Source of the DNA: Curtobacterium guangdongense
Lineage (GTDB): Bacteria > Actinomycetota > Actinomycetes > Actinomycetales > Microbacteriaceae
Length of the DNA: 64,000 nt
Assembly: GCF_049341845.1 (NCBI RefSeq)
Contig: NZ_JBMPIT010000007.1
Span: 248,001-312,000, forward strand
Reading direction: 5' to 3'
Positions 60,779 through 64,000 of the stretch are shown one piece after another. A program made the translations under genes and the position numbers. The notes below the pieces were generated by a model. It worked only from the letters and a program-made list of their open reading frames with translations, was not told the DNA's origin and did not search any database. Every line of letters starts with the position of its first letter. Position 1 is the stretch's first letter.

Positions 60779-61247
60779 ACGCGTCGCCTGGGAAGACCCC
60801 CGTGGAGTCGTCCTCCGCGCCCGTATGGACGAGGAGATGCACGAGCGCTACGGGTCGGCCGCTGCCGACGAGGACCCCGCCGTCACCGCCGAGCGCGACC
60901 GGTCGCTCGCCGTCGATCCGGCCACGGTCATCACCTCCCTGCTCGCCATCGACGAGGACGGCGAGGCCGTCGGGCACATCGCGGTCCGTCGGCTCCGAGA
61001 CGAGGTCGAGCTCAAGCGCCTCATCGTGCTGTCGTCCGCCCGGGGCAAGGGCGCTGCGACAGCGCTGCTCGACGAGTGCGAGCGCGTCGGTCGCGAACAG
61101 GGCGCTACGCGGCTGATCCTGCAGACGGGCAACCGGCAGCCCGACGCCGTCGCCCTGTACGAGAAGACCGGATGGCGCTCGATCCCCGTGTACGAGCCGT
61201 ACGCGGCCACGATGCCGTGGTCGTTCTGCTTCGACAAGGCGCTGTAG
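60765..61247 (+). CDS. GNAT-family N-acetyltransferase
   Basis: This 160-residue protein has the GNAT fold with the acetyl-CoA loop SSARGKGAATALL (about 88-100) and C-terminal ALYEKTGWRSIPVYEPYA. It acetylates an amine of unknown identity. GTG 60765 is inside a 20-bp palindrome. CAGGAT 8 nt upstream may be a -10 box. Confidence 0.82.
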   Translation: MITIERVAWEDPRGVVLRARMDEEMHERYGSAAADEDPAVTAERDRSLAVDPATVITSLLAIDEDGEAVGHIAVRRLRDEVELKRLIVLSSARGKGAATALLDECERVGREQGATRLILQTGNRQPDAVALYEKTGWRSIPVYEPYAATMPWSFCFDKAL

Positions 61248-61257
61248 CACTTCCCGT

Positions 61258-61284
61258 ATTGCACTTTCGCGCCGCGAGTGCAAT
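61258..61284. promoter_or_regulatory. Inverted repeat ATTGCACT-N11-AGTGCAAT (TetR operator)
   Basis: Arms 61258-61265 and 61277-61284 are perfect complements, 10 nt before the TetR GTG at 61294. The site suits autorepression of the TetR/exporter pair. Confidence 0.65.
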
Positions 61285-61293
61285 TCTTGTGCG

Positions 61294-61914
61294 GTGAGCA
61301 CAGCCGAACGCACCCGCACGCTGCGTCGACGCATGATCGTCGAGGCGCGTCGGTCGACCGTGGAGTGCGGTCTGCACGGCTTCACGATCGAGCAGCTCTG
61401 CGAGACGGTCGGGGTGTCCCGTCGGACGTTCTTCAACCACTTCGCCTCGAAGGAAGACGTCGTCCTCGGCATCGAGCTCAACGCTGACGAGAACCTGCTC
61501 GTGGCGTACGCGCGCGGGCAGGTCGTCCCGGCGACGCTCGACCCGCTGAGCTCGATCGTCGCGCTGGCGATCGAGCAGGTGCACGTCGTGGGGCTCGACC
61601 GCTCCGACGAAGCGCTCGTGCGCAAGGTCTTCGACCGAGAACCCGCACTCGTCGCCCGGTTCCTCTCGGCGACGGACGTGCAGCTCGCGAAGGTCGCCGA
61701 CGCCGTGCGGGAACGCTTCGGGTGGACCGTCCCGGACGACCCTCGCGCTCGGCTCGTGACCGAGTCGGCAGCCGGGTTGCTCAAGGTCACCGCCGCCGCC
61801 TACTTCGACGACGACTTCGACGAGTCGACGGGTCCGTCCTTCGACGACCTGCTCACCACGAACCTCCGCCTCATGCGGGCGGCCATCACCACCGGACAGG
61901 AAGACACCGAATGA
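61294..61914 (+). CDS. TetR-family repressor of exporter pair
   Basis: This 206-residue protein has the TetR helix-turn-helix (about 10-55: RRMIVEARRSTVECGLHGFT, CETVGVSRRTFFNHFASKED) and a helical ligand domain. Its stop overlaps the start of the exporter gene (ATGA), so it likely represses the operon including itself. The inverted repeat at 61258-61284 fits as operator. Inducer is likely an exported compound. Confidence 0.88.
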   Translation: MSTAERTRTLRRRMIVEARRSTVECGLHGFTIEQLCETVGVSRRTFFNHFASKEDVVLGIELNADENLLVAYARGQVVPATLDPLSSIVALAIEQVHVVGLDRSDEALVRKVFDREPALVARFLSATDVQLAKVADAVRERFGWTVPDDPRARLVTESAAGLLKVTAAAYFDDDFDESTGPSFDDLLTTNLRLMRAAITTGQEDTE

Positions 61915-63608
61915 GCACCTCAGCGCCGCGCACCGCCAAGCGCGCACGCCCCGGGAGCGACGGGCCGCTGCTCCTCACCCAGCGTCGGATCTGGATCATC
62001 TTCTCCGCGCTGATCGCCGGCATGCTGCTGTCGAGTCTCGACCAGACGATCGTCTCGACCGCGATGCCGACCATCGTCGGTGACCTCGGCGGTGTCGCCC
62101 ACCAGGCGTGGATCACGACCGGCTACCTGCTGGCATCGACCATCGTGATGCCCATCTATGGCAAGTTCGGTGACGTCATCGGTCGCCGCAACCTGTTCCT
62201 CGTCGCGATCGCGCTGTTCACGCTGGCATCGCTGGGGTGTGCGATGTCGACCGACTTCTGGCAGTTCGTGGTCTTCCGTGCCCTCCAGGGCCTCGGCGGC
62301 GGTGGCCTCATGATCCTGTCGCAGGCCATCATCGCGGACATCGTCCCGGCGTCCGAGCGCGGCAAGTACCTCGGGCCGCTCGGTGCGATCTTCGGTCTCT
62401 CCGCCGTCGGTGGCCCGCTGCTCGGCGGGTTCTTCGTCGACCACATGACCTGGCACTGGGCGTTCTGGATCAACATCCCCGTCGGCATCGCGGCGTTCTT
62501 CGTGGCCTGGTTTGCGCTGACCCTGCCGAGCAAGAAGGCGACGAAGCGCATCGACGTCCTCGGTGTCGCGCTGCTCTCCGCGACCACCGCGTGCCTGGTG
62601 TTCTTCACCGAGTTCGGCGGCAACAAGCAGCACGGGTGGGGTGCGCTCGAGACCTGGGCCTGGGGTGCCGGCTTCATCGTCGCGGCCGCGCTGTTCGTCT
62701 TCACCGAGTCCCGGGCCGAGGACCCGATCATCCCGCTGTCGTTCTTCCGGAACCGCACGTTCGTCACCGCGACGGCGATCGGCTTCGTGCTCGGTCTCGG
62801 GATGTTCGCCGCGATCGGCTTCGTCCCGACGTTCCTGCAGATGGCGTCGGGCACGTCGGCCGCCGTCTCGGGTCTGCTGATGCTGCCGATGATGGTCGGG
62901 CTGATGGGGACGTCGATCCTCTCCGGCACGCTCATCACCAAGACGGGCCGGTACCGTGCGTTCCCGATCATCGGCACGATCGTCGTCGGCATCGCGATGC
63001 TCGGTATGACGACCCTGGCCGCGGCGACCCCGATCTGGCTGATCTGCGTCTACCTGTTCGTGTTCGGTGCCGGCCTCGGCCTCATCATGCAGGTCGTCGT
63101 GCTCGTCGCGCAGAACGCCGTCCCGCCGGAGCACGTCGGCACGGCGACATCGACGAACAACTACTTCCGCGAGGTCGGCGCCTCCCTCGGTGTCGCCGTG
63201 TTCGGTGCGATCTTCACGTCCCGCCTCACCGACTCGCTGACGGACGTCTTCACGAGCGCCGGCGGGAGTGCCTCGCAGGCGGCGAGTGCGAGCGCGAGCA
63301 TCGACCCGACGCAGCTCGCGAAGCTGCCCGAAGCGGTGCAGGACGGCATCGTGAACGCCTACGCCGACTCGCTGTCCCCGGTGTTCTGGTACCTGCTCCC
63401 GTTCATCGCGGTGGCTCTCGTGCTGGCCCTGTTCATCCCGCAGATGAAGCTCGCGGACGTTGCCGGCATGGTCGCCCGCGGCGAGGCAGTGGGCGGCGCC
63501 GAGGCGGACGAGCTCGAGCGCGCGCAGCGCGGTTCGGACGCGGAGCGTCCGGCCGAGTCGGTCGGCTCCGGAACGGGATCGGTCCCGACGGCGCGTCACG
63601 ACGAGTAG
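61911..63608 (+). CDS. EmrB/QacA-type MFS multidrug exporter (DHA2 family)
   Basis: This 565-residue protein has 14 predicted membrane helices and the DHA2 motifs LDQTIVSTAMPTIVGDLGG (about 42-60), GKFGDVIGRRNLF and the C-motif-like GPLLGGFFVDHMTWHWAFWI. It exports drugs or toxic metabolites with protons. Its C-terminal tail (about 535-565) is acidic and polar. It is coupled to the TetR repressor. Confidence 0.88.
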   Translation: MSTSAPRTAKRARPGSDGPLLLTQRRIWIIFSALIAGMLLSSLDQTIVSTAMPTIVGDLGGVAHQAWITTGYLLASTIVMPIYGKFGDVIGRRNLFLVAIALFTLASLGCAMSTDFWQFVVFRALQGLGGGGLMILSQAIIADIVPASERGKYLGPLGAIFGLSAVGGPLLGGFFVDHMTWHWAFWINIPVGIAAFFVAWFALTLPSKKATKRIDVLGVALLSATTACLVFFTEFGGNKQHGWGALETWAWGAGFIVAAALFVFTESRAEDPIIPLSFFRNRTFVTATAIGFVLGLGMFAAIGFVPTFLQMASGTSAAVSGLLMLPMMVGLMGTSILSGTLITKTGRYRAFPIIGTIVVGIAMLGMTTLAAATPIWLICVYLFVFGAGLGLIMQVVVLVAQNAVPPEHVGTATSTNNYFREVGASLGVAVFGAIFTSRLTDSLTDVFTSAGGSASQAASASASIDPTQLAKLPEAVQDGIVNAYADSLSPVFWYLLPFIAVALVLALFIPQMKLADVAGMVARGEAVGGAEADELERAQRGSDAERPAESVGSGTGSVPTARHDE

Positions 63609-63616
63609 ACGCTCAC

Positions 63617-63670
63617 CACAACGGACGGGAGGCACGGCGCCAGCTGGCACCGTGACTCCCGTCCGTTGTG
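63617..63670. terminator. Long hairpin after exporter gene
   Basis: CACAACGGACGGGAGGCACG (from 63617) starts an arm that pairs with 63648-63670 with two mismatches and a short loop. It carries the same GGGAGGC core as the other family hairpins. Confidence 0.75.
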
Positions 63671-63792
63671 GGGCGCGTTCCGGGCCGCGTGCCGGTCGAC
63701 GGTGTCCGCACCCGTTGCGCGTGCAAGGGGTGACACGATCGTTGTCGTACGACAGCGAGCATGTCGTTCCGAGTCGGCAACGCTGGCCCCGC

Positions 63793-63833
63793 GCCGGACA
63801 CGCGCCCCCCCCCCCCCCCCGCCGGACACGCGC
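63793..63833. repeat. Poly-C tract flanked by 13-bp direct repeats
   Basis: GCCGGACACGCGC occurs at 63793-63805 and 63821-63833, on either side of a run of 16 C (63805-63820, sharing one base). It lies between the exporter and LacI-type genes. It may be slippage-prone DNA or an assembly artefact. Confidence 0.7.
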
Positions 63834-63861
63834 CGCCCGCCAGCCGCGCACCACGCCCGCG

Positions 63862-64000
63862 TCAGCCGCCCGTACTCGCGCGCGGCACCAGGCGCGTCGG
63901 GAGCGACGGGGCCGGCGCCTCGGTGCCGTCGAGCGTCGCGAGCAGCCGGAGTGCTGCGGCACGACCGAGTTCCGCGCCGGGAAGTGCCACGCTCGTGAGC
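63862..64000 (-). CDS. LacI-family transcriptional regulator, C-terminal part (cut by window edge)
   Basis: The minus frame reads LTSVALPGAELGRAAALRLL and continues through ATLDGTEAPAPSLPTRLVPR to a TGA at 63862-63864. The pattern (G.AAA..LL, then a terminal LP.RLV.R) is that of the LacI-type ligand-domain C-terminus. The N-terminal part lies beyond the window. Confidence 0.6.
   Translation of the reverse strand, partial: LTSVALPGAELGRAAALRLLATLDGTEAPAPSLPTRLVPRASTGG

Noticed and set aside
1..64000. CRISPR array, rRNA or intact transposon
   Set aside because: No regularly spaced repeats, no conserved rRNA sequence and no transposase-like genes were seen.

Overview
The window is high-GC DNA with dense, often overlapping genes (many ATGA/GTGA junctions), GTG/TTG starts and actinobacterial families (LCP cell-wall ligase, MHS symporters, DUF6314, DUF3618 and actinobacterial holin-like proteins). 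It fits an actinobacterium, most likely Microbacteriaceae and possibly Curtobacterium; the genus is inferred from gene content only. About 60 protein genes are supported. I see no tRNA, rRNA, CRISPR array or intact insertion sequence. Many genes have a TANNNT box 6-7 nt before the start codon, the layout expected of leaderless transcripts, and this helped choose starts.

Layout. 1-2.4 kb: MarR regulator (cut by the left edge) divergent from an MMPL exporter, with a palindromic operator between. 2.4-3.0: GntR regulator. 3.1-9.0 (minus): phosphonate operon with an AEP-type ABC importer, a phosphonatase-like HAD hydrolase and an FAD amine oxidase; its likely GntR/UTRA regulator is divergent at 9.1 kb. 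9.9-11.4: secreted phosphodiesterase. 11.5-16.1: IclR regulator, large FAD oxidoreductase and divergent MHS symporter. 16.2-17.8: LCP protein. 18.1-21.2: lactococcin-972-type bacteriocin locus (precursor, large membrane protein, ABC ATPase). 21.3-23.8: EEP-family hydrolase and two unrecognised proteins. 24.7-28.9: GntR, ADP-ribosylglycohydrolase, NCS1 permease and PfkB kinase, resembling E. coli yegTUVW. 29-38: stress, transport and regulatory genes, including a frameshifted gene, an ArsR remnant and a secreted lectin-M23 peptidase fusion. 38.2-46.0 (minus): peptide ABC importer with a gamma-glutamyltransferase and a GntR regulator, suggesting glutathione or gamma-glutamyl peptide use. 46.1-48.1: NYN-domain protein and a lone HsdR_N-type nuclease. 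48.3-56.8: TSUP transporter, AlkD-like protein, deacetylase, phosphotransferase, Zn-ADH, epimerase, pentapeptide protein, and a flavoprotein/XRE-cupin pair. 56.9-58.7: three-gene envelope/stress operon. 58.9-63.6: MarR, HAD, VOC, GNAT, and a TetR/EmrB-type exporter pair. The right edge cuts a LacI-type regulator.

Cross-cutting features: a family of near-identical GC-rich hairpins follows several genes, and short palindromes lie in the control regions of most regulator/target pairs. The bacteriocin locus and the phosphonate operon are the most distinctive systems. The lectin-peptidase, the gamma-glutamyl peptide operon and the yeg-like salvage operon have plausible but unproven roles.
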